Assembly (NCBI GenBank): GCA_049841135.1 | Contig: JASGHK010000004.1 | Span: forward strand, 2,666,001-2,730,000 | Reading direction: 5' to 3' | Length of the DNA: 64,000 bases | From: JACRCT01 sp049841135 | Lineage (GTDB): Bacteria > Myxococcota > Myxococcia > Myxococcales > UBA5297 | In this document: one piece after another, positions 50,797 through 59,941 of the stretch | Layout of the letters: each line of letters starts with the position of its first letter | Position numbering within the stretch: the first letter of the stretch is position 1 | Made by a program: the position numbers and the translations under genes | The notes under the pieces: model-generated | The model's database searches: none | Told to the model about the DNA's origin: nothing | Seen by the model: only the letters and a program-made list of their open reading frames with translations

Positions 50797-50816
50797 GTCT
50801 CTCGGATGCCCAACCC

Positions 50817-51275
50817 CTAGCCGGGATTCGTCGCCCCGCCGGCCTTCCTCCTCCACCGGAGGTACCGCCTCGATATGACCTTGGAGAGCATTGCGTAGTT
50901 CTTCCATGTATCAGCCACGTGGTAGACGCTCGGCAGATCCCCGGCCAGCAGCTTCTGGTAGTCCCAAATGTACTGGCCCGTTTCGAGTTCGTAGTACCAG
51001 CGCGAGAAGGCACGTCCTTCCGGCTTGAGCATGTCCGACGCCAGGACGCCTCCGAGCAGGTCGTAGCACTGCGCTCCCGTGATCCGCCGCTCGCGAAAGT
51101 CTCGGAGGCACTCCGCAGCCTCCCTTTCGAAGACGCGGCTCACCAGTGCACGGTCGACGATCCAACCCCAGTACATCCCGGTATGAACGCTCGCCTGGCT
51201 CTTGTGCAGATGCCGCGGGAAGTCGCCCTCGTAGTGGTACTTGGCCTTGTCGAAGACGTGAATGTTGGTACCCAC
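50817..51275 (-). CDS. DUF7832-like small soluble protein
   Basis: A 152-residue protein starting at GTG 51275, with GGAGGG ~4 nt upstream; the longer open frame upstream has no similarity. It carries SVHTGMYWGWIVDRALVSR, a Glu-rich middle, GAQCYDLLGGVLASDML, and EGRAFSRWYYELETGQYIWD. This matches my memory of the DUF7832 pattern (HxGMYLxW..., EGxxFxxxYY). Such proteins are often near toxin-immunity genes but have no known activity. No toxin is evident adjacent. Confidence 0.6.
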   Translation of the reverse strand: MGTNIHVFDKAKYHYEGDFPRHLHKSQASVHTGMYWGWIVDRALVSRVFEREAAECLRDFRERRITGAQCYDLLGGVLASDMLKPEGRAFSRWYYELETGQYIWDYQKLLAGDLPSVYHVADTWKNYAMLSKVISRRYLRWRRKAGGATNPG

Positions 51276-51324
51276 GGTCCCTCCGGCGGCCAACGCTCTT
51301 GGAGGCGCTTTCGGACCGCCTCGG

Positions 51325-51576
51325 TCAGCTCTCCTGCGTGAAGTTCGAGCGCAGTCCCCACCGTCTTGCCAGCTTCGACGCTCGCCCCCGCGCAAGCCGG
51401 CACTGATAGGTGCTGCGGGCCTCCGGGCAGTAGACGAGACGCTGCCCGCGGCGGCCACGCAAGCCTTCGGCGACGGCCTCAGCCCGGGCTGCCTCAGGCT
51501 TCGACGGTCGGCCACCGGATCCGAGGGCGGCCACGAAAGCCAAGGCCAGGAGTGCGACGTTGAAAGCGCCGATCAT
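51325..51576 (-). CDS. Small membrane/secreted protein, uncertain frame
   Basis: An 83-residue frame from ATG 51576 with an N-terminal hydrophobic segment (MIGAFNVALLALAFVAALGS) and a basic body with a Cys pair (VYCPEARSTYQC). After this pair another frame reads more protein-like (GASVEAGKTVGTALELHAGE, LTEAVRKRLQERW), so the 3' half may be frameshifted. Function unknown. Confidence 0.4.
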   Translation of the reverse strand: MIGAFNVALLALAFVAALGSGGRPSKPEAARAEAVAEGLRGRRGQRLVYCPEARSTYQCRLARGRASKLARRWGLRSNFTQES

Positions 51577-51687
51577 CCTGGCCACTGGAGCCGACACAGC
51601 CACCCGACCGCGGCGAGCGCTCGCACTTGCAGCGCGAGCACCAGGACGATGGAGCTTGGCCCTCCCTGCCCGAGCTGCCGGAGGGAG

Positions 51688-52254
51688 TCAGGCTCGCCGC
51701 GATTTCCCGAGCTGCTTGCGCGCCTGCTCCTCGGTGAGGACGCCCACGCCGAGCCCCTGGGCCTTCGCCAGCTTCGAGCCGGCACCCGCCCCGACGATGA
51801 GGAAGTCGGTGTTCTTGGAGACCGAGCCCGTGACGCGCGCCCCGGCCTGCCGGAGGAGGCTCTCGAAGTCGGCGCGCTCCACCGACAGGGTGCCGGTGAC
51901 GACCACGGTCTTGTCCTTGAGGCTCGACGGCGCCGCACCCTTGCCCGCCAGCGCCTGCGCCTCGAGCGCCCGGCGCTCCTTCTCCTTCTTGGCGCGCTCG
52001 TCGAGCTTGGCCTTGGAGATGGTCTTGTCGCCCAGCACCTCCATCAGCGCGGCCTCGTCGGCGATGGTGATGCCCAGCTCCTCGGCCTTCGCCAGCTTCG
52101 AACCGGCCTGCGCCCCGACGAACAGGATGTCGGTCTTGGAAGAGACGCTGCCCGCAACCTTGGCTCCCAGTGCCGTCAGCGCCGCTTCGGCCTCCGGCCG
52201 CTTGAGCCCCGCGAGAACGCCCGTCACCACGACCGTCTTGCCCTTGACGTCCAT
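51688..52254 (-). CDS. Tandem BRCT-domain protein
   Basis: A 188-residue protein made of two BRCT domains. The first runs from VKGKTVVVTGVLAGLKRPEA to ~residue 75, the second from SLKDKTVVVTGTLSVERADF to the end; each has the TVVVTG strand and the K-T/N-D-I/F-L-(F/I)VG motif. BRCT domains at the C-terminus of NAD-dependent ligase are well known, but here there is no ligase or other partner domain. It may be a DNA-repair or replication adaptor; this is inference. It is divergent from the next gene. Confidence 0.88.
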   Translation of the reverse strand: MDVKGKTVVVTGVLAGLKRPEAEAALTALGAKVAGSVSSKTDILFVGAQAGSKLAKAEELGITIADEAALMEVLGDKTISKAKLDERAKKEKERRALEAQALAGKGAAPSSLKDKTVVVTGTLSVERADFESLLRQAGARVTGSVSKNTDFLIVGAGAGSKLAKAQGLGVGVLTEEQARKQLGKSRRA

Positions 52255-52275
52255 TGCTCTCCTCCCGGCGCCGCG

Positions 52276-52979
52276 ATGGCGCGCCCGTTGAAGCCTCAAG
52301 GCTGCTCAGTCTGCCGAACTGGCGAGCCCGCAGCCAATCGCGACCCCACTCACGCGAATCCTTGGAGTCCCGCCGTCCTGCGTTCGACGCCGCGCGCGCG
52401 AATCGCGGGCCTCGCGCTCTGCGGCGACGCGTTGGTCGCGGCGAGCTTCGACGGCAAGCTCTTCGCGCTCGATGCCAGCGGGGCGGTGCTGGCCCAGACC
52501 GTGGCCGTGGAGGACGGCAGCGTCGGCGGTGCCTGCTCGGACGGGAAGGCCATCGGCGTCTCCTGGGTGCAGCAGAAGAAGGCGTTCCTCGGGCTCTTCG
52601 CGTTCGACGCCGCCGAGAAGGCTCTGACGAACAAGAAGACCGTCGAGATCCCGCTCCCCGAGCCGAACCCTGACGAGGCCGTCCGCGCGTCTCCGGTCAG
52701 CCTCGAGCGCGGAGTTGCGGCCGGGGCGTTCTACTACTGCGACCGCAAAGGCTTCGCCCACCACCTCGCCTTCCGCGTACAGCTCGAGGACGAGAAGCTC
52801 CTCGGCGCTCACGAGCTGGCCGAGACGAGCGACGCCAACAAGCTTCGGCTGGAGCTTCGCGGCGGAGCCCTGGTCTGGCCCACGAACAAGGGGCTCGCCT
52901 TCGAATTGCCGAGCCCGCGGTCGATGCCGCCTGGCCAGCGCCGGGAAAGCGCGGGGGCCGGAAGCGGCGGTGGTATTGA
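52276..52979 (+). CDS. Beta-propeller-like protein, frameshifted near its end
   Basis: From ATG 52276 the frame runs without a stop into the next gene, which is abnormal. A one-base deletion near 52910 would explain it: with one base restored the protein ends PAVDAAWPAPGKRGGRKRRW plus Tyr and a TGA at 52979. Corrected length is 234 residues. The core reads as propeller-like strands (GDALVAASFDGKLFALDASG, FLGLFAFDAAEKALTNKKTV). The first ~40 residues lack a signal and look unusual, so the true start may be lost. Function unknown. Confidence 0.5.
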
Positions 52980-53049
52980 GGGCCGTTGCCCGCCGAGGCG
53001 CATCCCTTCCACTCGGCCCGCCGCCTATCTTCTCGGCGGGGCCACTGCC

Positions 53050-54385
53050 ATGGCGAGCGTGCGAGCGGTCGGTGCGGTGTTCCTGTCTCTTGTTCTGGGA
53101 GCGTGCGGGAGCGGCGGCGGGGCCAGCGACGCCACGGTGTTTCCAATCGCTGGGCCCGACGCGAGCTCACCCGACGCGGCACCATCCGACTCGACACCGC
53201 CCGACGCGGCAGTGCCCGACGCGGCAGTGCCCGACGCGGCAGTGCCCGACGCGGCAGCGCCCGCCGACTCGGGCTCGCCGGATGCGGGGGTCCCGGACGC
53301 GGCGGCGCTCTCCGACTCGGGCTCGCCCGATGCGGGCGCCCCGGATGCGGCGCCGGCGCAGTTCCCCGGCCCGGACTGCCGGTTCTGGCTCAGTCGGCTC
53401 GACCCGCCGTCAGGGCTCACCGCTCTGGCTGCCCGCGGGCTCAACGAGCACGATTCGGTCTTGATGGAGGGCAGCAGCGAAGCCGAGTCCCGGTACGAAG
53501 GATTCATTCGCCGCGTCGACGGCAGCACCGTGCGCATGGACATGCCGCCGTCGATCCGTTCCCGGGTGGTCGCTGGCTTCAACGACCTGGAGCAAGTGGT
53601 CGGCGACTACGCCCCCGCCGACGTGACCGCGCCGCTGATGGCCTTCGTGTGGACCGCGGGCATCACCTATGACCTGCGCCCGCCGGACCTCTCGGCGCTC
53701 GAAACCGCCGCGGGCTGCGCCACCCCGACGACGCCGGTCAACGGCAGCGCCCGGGCGATCAACAACCAGGGAATCGCAGTGGGCCAGGCCTGGGGAATCG
53801 GCGGCTGCGGCGTCTACCCGGTGCGCTGGCAGTCCTCCATCCCCACTCTGCTCGCCACCTTCCGGGGCTCGGCCGAAGGCATCACCGAGGGCGGGACGAT
53901 CTGGGGCGACGACATCCTCTGGAAGGGCGGCGGCTACGAGGTCGTCGCCTCGCCGGACGGCACGAGCAGCGTGGCCGCCGTCAACGATCGCGGCCAGGTC
54001 GTCGTCGCCATCGTTCCGCCGCAGGACCCGATGCCGGGCCTTCGGACCCACCCTCGCGGAGGTCCGGAATCCGGACGGCACCAGCCGCCGGCTCCAGCAC
54101 TTGCCCACCCTTCCCGGCGTCGACGTCCAGGACTTCAACGACCACGGGGTCGCGGTGGGCTCGAGCTGGAAGGGCAGCGGCTGGCTGGAGACCGAGCGCC
54201 ACGAGTCGCGCGCCGTGTACTGGCTCCAGGAGCCCGCCATCGACCTGAACCTGCTGCTCGAGGGAGCCGCGCCGGCGGTGCTGACCCTGGCCTGGTTCGT
54301 CAACGAGCGCGGCCGAATCGTGGCGTCGGGCGCCGACGGCCGCTTCTACCTGCTCACCCCGCACGGCAACTGCTTCCCGCGTTGA
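53050..54385 (+). CDS. HAF-repeat-like lipoprotein with PDAAV repeats, frameshifted
   Basis: A 444-residue lipoprotein (LSLVLGAC). After the lipobox there are tandem PDAAV pentapeptides (15-bp repeat at ~53211-53255) in an Asp/Ala/Pro linker. The body has repeated (I/F)N(N/D)xGxxVG motifs (AINNQGIAVGQ, FNDHGVAVGSS), as in HAF-repeat extracellular proteins. One C inserted at ~54040 (GGGCCTTCGG for GGGCTTCGG) splits it; corrected sequence reads DPMPGFGPTLAEVRN. Probably a surface protein; no enzymatic domain is seen. Confidence 0.75.
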
Positions 54386-54507
54386 AAGCCAAGGCCCCGG
54401 TCTCCCACGAAGGAGCCGGTCTTGGCGGATCGGACGCCCCCGGAGGCGGGTCTTGGTGCCGCTGCGCCCCGCGTCCGACGGCGCCGCGCAACGCCTGGCG
54501 GGCGCGC

Positions 54508-55800
54508 TCAACGTCTCGCTTCGCCCCCGGGGCCGGGCGTCTGAGGCCAGCCCGCTTCAGTGGCGTTCGTCCCTGGAGCCGGGGGCATTCCGCCTCCGCC
54601 TCCGGCGTCCCTGAGGAGACCTCGCCACGCGCCGGTCGTCACCAAGGCCGTGGCGGCGTGGCCCAAGGTCGGCAGCGGGCTCTTTTCGCCGACCAGCATC
54701 TCGTAGATCGCGTGGGCCAGGCCCGGTCGCACACGGGCCGCGCTGACGAGCGACTCGATGAGCCGGCTGCTGCGCAGCAGCCACCGCGCCCACCTCGCCT
54801 CGCGGGCCCGGCGGCCGAACTCCCGTCGCATGGCGCCGCGATATCCGCTCAGGTCGGCGGCCGACATCCGCCCGCGGCTCAAGGCGCGCGCAGCGGCCTG
54901 GGCCGCCAGCCGGCCCGACCGAATCGCCTGCGAGACGCCTTCGCCGCTCAAGGGATCGATTGCCGCGGCCGCGTCTCCGACCGCGATCAGCCGGTCGGCC
55001 ACCAGCCCGTTGCCGCGCATCCCCGTGCGAAGCAGGTCGGTCCCTTCCTCGGAGGGCTTGCTCGCCTCGGCGAGGATGCCCTCCCGCTTCAGCCAGGACT
55101 GGAACTGCTGAAAGGCGGGAGCCAGGTTCGAGGCGCGGCTCTCACCCAAGAAGCTCCCCACGCCGATGTTGGCGACGCCGTCGCCCAGGGGGAACAGCCA
55201 GCCGTAGGCAGGCAGGAGCTCGCGGGCATAGCAGAACAGCAGCCGGTCGGCGCGCCAGCTCACCTGCGAGAAGTAGGCGCGCCGCGCCACCGCGTCCGCG
55301 GGGGGAGGACGCTGCAGGCCGTGGAGGATGGGCAGGGAGGAGCGCGACCCGGTCGCGAGCACCACCAGGTCGCAGCGCAGCGCGTCGGTGCCGGCCGACA
55401 CCACGGCGCCGCCGCTCTCGAAGGTCAGCCGGCTCACGCTCGTCCCGAGCTGCACGCGCGCCTTGGCCGCGGCGGCCTTTTCGAGCAGGGCCTGGTCGAG
55501 CAGCTCGCGCCTCACGACGCAGGCCCGGGTGCCGGGCATGTCCACGTGGGCCCCGCTGGGGGAGTAGAGCACGCCACCCTCGACCCAGTTGCTCCTCAGC
55601 GAAGCCGCGCCGAGCAGTCCCAGCTCCTCGAGCTCGCGCGTGGAGGCGGGGGTGAGGCCGTCGCCGCAGATCTTTCGGCGCGGAAAGCTCACCGCCCGGT
55701 CCAGGAGGAGCACGTCGACGCCGGCGCGCGCCAGGTGCAGCGCGGCGGCGCTGCCCGCCGGTCCGGCTCCGACGACGATGCAGTCGGCGTGCTTGGTCAT
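54508..55800 (-). CDS. Geranylgeranyl-reductase-family FAD-dependent oxidoreductase
   Basis: A 430-residue flavoprotein. The Rossmann loop VVGAGPAGSAAALHLARAG, the RRKICGDGLTP segment and the second FAD motif VGDAAAAIDPLSGEG define the geranylgeranyl-reductase family, which reduces isoprenoid side chains of archaeal lipids, menaquinone or chlorophyll. Here the likeliest target is a quinone or other isoprenoid; this is inference. A proline- and glycine-rich tail of ~30 residues is unusual. The start ATG 55800 overlaps the stop of the upstream chemoreceptor-like gene (ATGA). Confidence 0.87.
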   Translation of the reverse strand: MTKHADCIVVGAGPAGSAAALHLARAGVDVLLLDRAVSFPRRKICGDGLTPASTRELEELGLLGAASLRSNWVEGGVLYSPSGAHVDMPGTRACVVRRELLDQALLEKAAAAKARVQLGTSVSRLTFESGGAVVSAGTDALRCDLVVLATGSRSSLPILHGLQRPPPADAVARRAYFSQVSWRADRLLFCYARELLPAYGWLFPLGDGVANIGVGSFLGESRASNLAPAFQQFQSWLKREGILAEASKPSEEGTDLLRTGMRGNGLVADRLIAVGDAAAAIDPLSGEGVSQAIRSGRLAAQAAARALSRGRMSAADLSGYRGAMRREFGRRAREARWARWLLRSSRLIESLVSAARVRPGLAHAIYEMLVGEKSPLPTLGHAATALVTTGAWRGLLRDAGGGGGMPPAPGTNATEAGWPQTPGPGGEARR

Positions 55801-57302
55801 CGGGAGGCTCCGGGGCTGGCGGGGGCGTTGCCGAGGTGCGCGGAGACCAGCGCGCGCAGGTCGCTCTGCTCGCGAGCGAGCTTCTCGATGGCCTGCGAGA
55901 GCTCGGCCGCCAAGGCCTTCTGGGTCCCGGCGGAGTCGCGCAGCTGGCCCATCAGCTGCGCCACGCGCTCGGCCTCGCCCTGCTGGAAGGAGGCCGTGCT
56001 GGAGACGGTGGCTATCTGCTGGGCGTTCTCCTCGAAGCGCGAGGCGATGCGCTCGATGACGTCCGCCGCGCCGCGCAGCTCGCCCACGTGCGCGCGCAGC
56101 TGGCTCGCGCTCGAGGAGACGCCGTGCATCGCCTGGCTGGCCCTCTCGCGGATGGAGCGCAGCAGCCCCCGCGCCCGGTCGAGGCTGCTCGAGCTGTCGT
56201 TGAGGAGCCGCCTCAGCTCGGCGGCGACGACCGCGAAGCCGCGCCCGGCCTCGCCCGCCCGGGCCGCCTCGAGCCCGGCGTTCATGGCGAGCAGCCCGAG
56301 CTGCTCGCCGATCTCGTCGATGGTGGAGATGATCTCGTCGGTCCGCTCGGTCTGGCTCGAGAGCTGCTCGACCCCGCTTCGCACCTCGTCCATCTCCAGC
56401 ACGAACTGCTCGAGGCGCGCGTGGGCCGAAGCCAGCTTTCCGGCGCCCTCGCCCGCCTCTTTGCGCATCGCCTCGGCGCCGGCCTGCGTCGCGACGGCGG
56501 CGGCGGCGGTGCTGGCCAGCGTCTCCCGGAAGCTGTCGGCGGCGGCGCTCACCGACGTCGAGGTGTCCGCCTGCTGCCGGGCCTGCACGATGAGCGCGGC
56601 CGCGGCCTGGCCGGACTGCACGAGCAGGCGGTCCAGCTGGGGCTGCAGGCGGACCACGGCGTCGAGCAGCTTCTGCTGCTGCAGGGCGCGCTCCCGCAGC
56701 GTCAGGTAGGGGAGCTCGCTGAGCTTGTGGCGGCGGGTGATGAACAGCAGGGTGACCGGAATCGCCGCCAGCACGATGCTGAGGTCCAGGAGCAGGGCGA
56801 AGAGCGGGGTGGGCACGAAGGTGGAGAGCAGGCCGAACTCGAGCAGCAGCCTCAGGCCCAGCACCGAGCCGATGGCCGTCGCTCCGCCCACCAAGGTCAG
56901 CCGCGGCACGAAGATGGAGCCGTAGACGACCATGCAGGTGTTGGCGAGCAACGAGAGGGCCAGGGTGTCCTGGCGCATCGCCAGCGCGAGAGCGTCGAAG
57001 GCGATGGCCGAGAACATCACGATCGCCGCGGACAGCTCCATCCGGCCCCGGCGAGTGAGCAGGTAGCTGACGCTCCACAGCAGCGTCGCCAGGACCATTC
57101 CACCCGCCGTCAGCCAGCTCTGCCAGCAGGGGACGAAGAGGGCCTGGGCCACGAGGTTCGCGACGACGACCGGGCCCACCAGGAACGCGACGATCACGCT
57201 GACCCGGCGGTGGAGCGCCAGCAAGCCTTCCCGCTCACGCGCGCGCGCCTCGAGATCGGCGTCCAGCGGCGAGACGTGGGTCAGCGGTTGGTTCGAGGCC
57301 AT
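55797..57302 (-). CDS. Methyl-accepting-chemotaxis-like protein with integral N-terminal domain
   Basis: A 501-residue protein. Residues ~30-200 hold about six hydrophobic segments with no large periplasmic loop. The C-terminal half is a long helical hairpin. Its tip, [20 protein letters not shown] followed by [13 protein letters not shown], matches the MCP signalling hairpin (normally [23 protein letters not shown]), with changes such as AGLEAA. It likely acts on a CheA/CheW system or a related complex encoded elsewhere. Start ATG 57302 was chosen; ATG 57317 is possible. It is coupled to the FAD reductase by a 4-nt overlap. Confidence 0.82.
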   Translation of the reverse strand: [501 protein letters not shown]

Positions 57303-57490
57303 CGCCCGAGGTTCCATGGAGGTGAGTGCCCGACGCGGGGGAGCCGTCGCGCGGATCCTTGGATACCACGCTCGCCACCGGCGCCGGAGAGGAAGACCTC
57401 GGCGCCGGGCAGGCGGCCGCAGTCCTGACGCAGGACGGGAGGCGTCGCTCCTGACGAGCCCGCGCCCTCGCCCTCGCCCTACCGGGCGCC

Positions 57491-57730
57491 TCACTTCGTC
57501 TCCCCTCGCGCCAGACGCAGCAGGAGCTCGCGCACGACTTCGCTGTGCCGGTCGATGAGCTCGTAGCAGCTCATCGAGCAGCGGTATTCGAACTCCGAGT
57601 GCGGCTGGAATGCAGAAGCACTTCAGGGTCGGCGTCTTCCCGTCGCCGGTGCAGTGGCTTGTTGTCGCATAAGATCCACTCGCAAACGACGGCCGGACGA
57701 GGCGCTGCACGTTCGGGGCGCGACCGAGAG
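57491..57730 (-). pseudogene. Cys-containing gene remnant, frame-broken
   Basis: The minus strand from 57610 to the TGA at 57491 codes for QPHSEFEYRCSMSCYELIDR and then HSEVVRELLLRLARGETK, a natural-looking C-terminus. Upstream in another frame it continues as VCEWILCDNKPLHRRREDAD, then PEVLLH, joining if one base is added at ~57610. No start codon fits, and the 5' end overlaps the promoter of the next gene. The rest of the 432-bp gap (57303-57734) shows nothing. Confidence 0.35.
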
Positions 57731-57734
57731 GCTC

Positions 57735-58202
57735 ATGCCGGACAAACGCGACGGTCGAGTGAGCGCGCGCGTTGCGGCTCATTTGAAGAGAGTGCTGAAG
57801 GCGGCTGCGCTCGCTGACGCAGCCACCAGCTTGTCCGACTGCTTTGGTACTCCCGCGGAAGGCCCTCCAGACCCCATGGTCTGCTCTCTCAGCAGGCTTC
57901 CCGCCGAGGCCTCCTGGGTCTCAGTCGATGGCGGAGGGTTGGTGGCCAGAGTCGTGGTCAGTGATGTCGGCTCCCACTCCTACGGCGAGCCCGAGGTGTA
58001 CGGAGCGCGCCTCCTGCGCTTAGAGCGGAGCGGCGGGGCCTGGACGCTCGAGCTCCTGCCAAGTCCCGGCCCGCTCGTCGTGGTCCAGGTCTCGATTTCG
58101 TGTCGGTGGACTTCGGATCGCGAACTCACCCTGACTTTCGACTGCACAGGCCCAGAAGAGGGCAAGGCCATCGAGGTCACCAGCACACTCGTCAATCGCT
58201 AG
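57735..58202 (+). CDS. Hypothetical soluble protein
   Basis: A 155-residue protein from ATG 57735, with GAGAGG upstream. The first ~40 residues are helical and basic (RVAAHLKRVLKAAALADAA), the rest beta-rich with three Cys. No signal peptide, transmembrane helix or recognised domain. It lies between remnants and reads away from the chemoreceptor-like gene. Confidence 0.6.
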   Translation: MPDKRDGRVSARVAAHLKRVLKAAALADAATSLSDCFGTPAEGPPDPMVCSLSRLPAEASWVSVDGGGLVARVVVSDVGSHSYGEPEVYGARLLRLERSGGAWTLELLPSPGPLVVVQVSISCRWTSDRELTLTFDCTGPEEGKAIEVTSTLVNR

Positions 58203-58345
58203 CGGCTGCGATGCGCGCCGCGTTGTCGCCGATCGGGGCCTCGAGCGGCTTCGTGACGGGACCCAGCGCGTCGGGCATGCCGAGGGCGGCGACCACTCGC
58301 GTGATCGCCGCCCTCCCTACGGCCTCTACCGGTCAGCAGGGAACG

Positions 58346-58931
58346 CTAGAAGATGATTCCGCCGCAGTTGTACTCGATGCAGTTGTTGCAGACGTCGTAG
58401 GCCACGCAGATGGCGGGCCAGAACTCGTTCCCGTCGTGGCAGTACCACTGAGGCGCCGGCGGGCTGCACACCGAGGTGCCGTTATCGACCACGTCGCAGG
58501 ACTTCACGACGCCCGGGAGGGGGTCGCCGAAGTGTCCGTTGTCGCAGACGAGGCCGTCCGTGAAGGCGCCGTAGACATACACGCCGTTGGCGCCATAGCG
58601 AACCGTGCGCGTTCCGCTGAATGCACAGAATCTGGCCCTCCGAAGCGCAGTTGGTCCACAACACCTCACAGGCCTTGTACACGCCTGGAGTCGGGTCGCC
58701 GAACGTCCCGTTGTTGCAGGCGACGCCGTCGGTGAAGGTCCCGAAGGCATACACCCCGTTGGCGCCATACCGAACCAACGCGGTACCCGAGAACGAGCAC
58801 GTCTCGTTCTCCGAGGCACAGGTGGTCCACGAAGTGAGCGCGGACTTCGCTTGGCCGAGCTCACCGCCCTGTCCGACACATCCGACCAGCCCAGCAGCAA
58901 CGATGGCACCGATAGTCAATCGCAACGTCAT
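58346..58931 (-). CDS. Two-repeat Cys-rich lipoprotein, frameshifted
   Basis: A 194-residue lipoprotein (IGAIVAAGLVGC) starting at ATG 58931. It contains two ~50-residue repeats: WTTCASENETCSFSGTALVR, then YGANGVYAFGTFTDGVACNN and FGDPTPGVYKAC; and the second copy with WTNCASEGQ, CAFSGTRTVRYGANGVYVYG and FGDPLPGVVKSC. The frame slips between them; removing one base at ~58629 (AGATTCT to AGATCT) gives GQICAFSG in register with NETCSFSG. A final Cys-dense tail (AICVAYDVCNNCIEYNC) completes it. It is probably disulphide-bonded and surface-exposed; role unknown. Confidence 0.72.
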
Positions 58932-59509
58932 TTCAGTCTTGCCTTTCTGTCGTGAGTAGCCGCCGCCAAGCCGCCGGCGAGAGGCGGCAGCCATGGATGT
59001 TCGCCGGCAGCAACGTCCGCCAGGGCGTCCCCCCGGGCGGGTACACTTTCAGCGTTCGCGTCGAGGGCCCTCGACAACACCTCTCCGACCCGGGAATCGC
59101 GATGCAGTGACCCCCGAATCCAGTCTCTCTCCCCATGGACAGTCGACCTGTCCGCCAGTCGCGAAGAACCGCGCTTCTCACGAAGGGCCTTCATTCGGGG
59201 CTGTTCCCTGATGTGGCACTTCGCCGGATTTGTCGCACCGGGTCCTGCGCGACTCGGTTCTCGTCGCGCGGACACTCCGTTCACAGGGGCGGCGCAGGCG
59301 CTGCGGAAGGTATGTCGGTGGGTGAGGCCGTCGATGAAAGAGTCTGGCCGAGTCGGAGCTCGAGCTCGCATCTGGCGTCGCGCGGCGGTGCGGGCGATAT
59401 CGCGTCTATGGGCGCCAGGCAGCTACGGCCAACAGCTTCCAGTGAGCCCGTTCGAGCCGGCCCCAGAAGAGAAGCACAACAAGCCGCCGACGCTGGAGGG
59501 AGAGCACGC
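58932..59509. other. 578-bp gap without a recognised gene
   Basis: Short open frames occur on both strands, but none has a start, ribosome site and composition that convince. A fragment reading TLKVYPPGGTPWRTLLPANI on the minus strand looks protein-like and may be a remnant. The promoter of the two-repeat lipoprotein is expected at the left end. Confidence 0.4.
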
Positions 59510-59818
59510 GGCCGAAGTAGCCCTGGTAGTCGACGGTGACGATCTGGAATCCGGCGGCGACCAGCGGCTCGACGGAGAAGAGCATCAGCGAGACGTTGCC
59601 GTAGCTGCCGTGCAGGTAGAGCACCGTCGCCGCCGGCGTCTTCGACCTGGGCTTGAGGATCCAGCCCGTGCGCGCGTTCCCGTTCGAGGAGGGTCGTGCA
59701 GACCTCGGCGCTCGGCCCGCCGCGTAGTCCTTCACCGGCTCAAAGAAGGAAGTTGCGGGTCGTGCAAGCGCACTGGATCGATCAGTGCGAGCGCGACGAT
59801 GGCGAGTCCAGGCCTCAT
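59510..59818 (-). pseudogene. Decayed copy of the alpha/beta-hydrolase lipoprotein gene
   Basis: The minus strand repeats the N-terminal ~115 residues of the intact hydrolase at 49966-50796. Shared segments include FFEPVKDY, SSNGNA-(L/R)-TGWILKP, ATVLYLHG-(N/S)-YGNVSLM and LFSVEPLVAAGFQ. The copy begins MRPGLAIVALALI and is then frameshifted and shortened in the loop. After DYQGY the sequence diverges and the catalytic Ser, Asp and His are absent. Confidence 0.85.
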
Positions 59819-59941
59819 GCTCTCGAGCGCTTCTCGACCTCTGTCGCCCTCGCTTCTCCGCCAAGCCTGGACATGGATGAAACTCGCTGCACGGGCTGCC
59901 GCGAGCCAGGAGAAGCCAGGGAGCGGATCTCCTGCTCGCGC

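Noticed and set aside
51262..56709. An 1815-residue plus-strand open frame
   Set aside because: It runs through the BRCT gene antisense, two separate real genes and then antisense to the FAD reductase and chemoreceptor genes; high GC leaves such frames open by chance.
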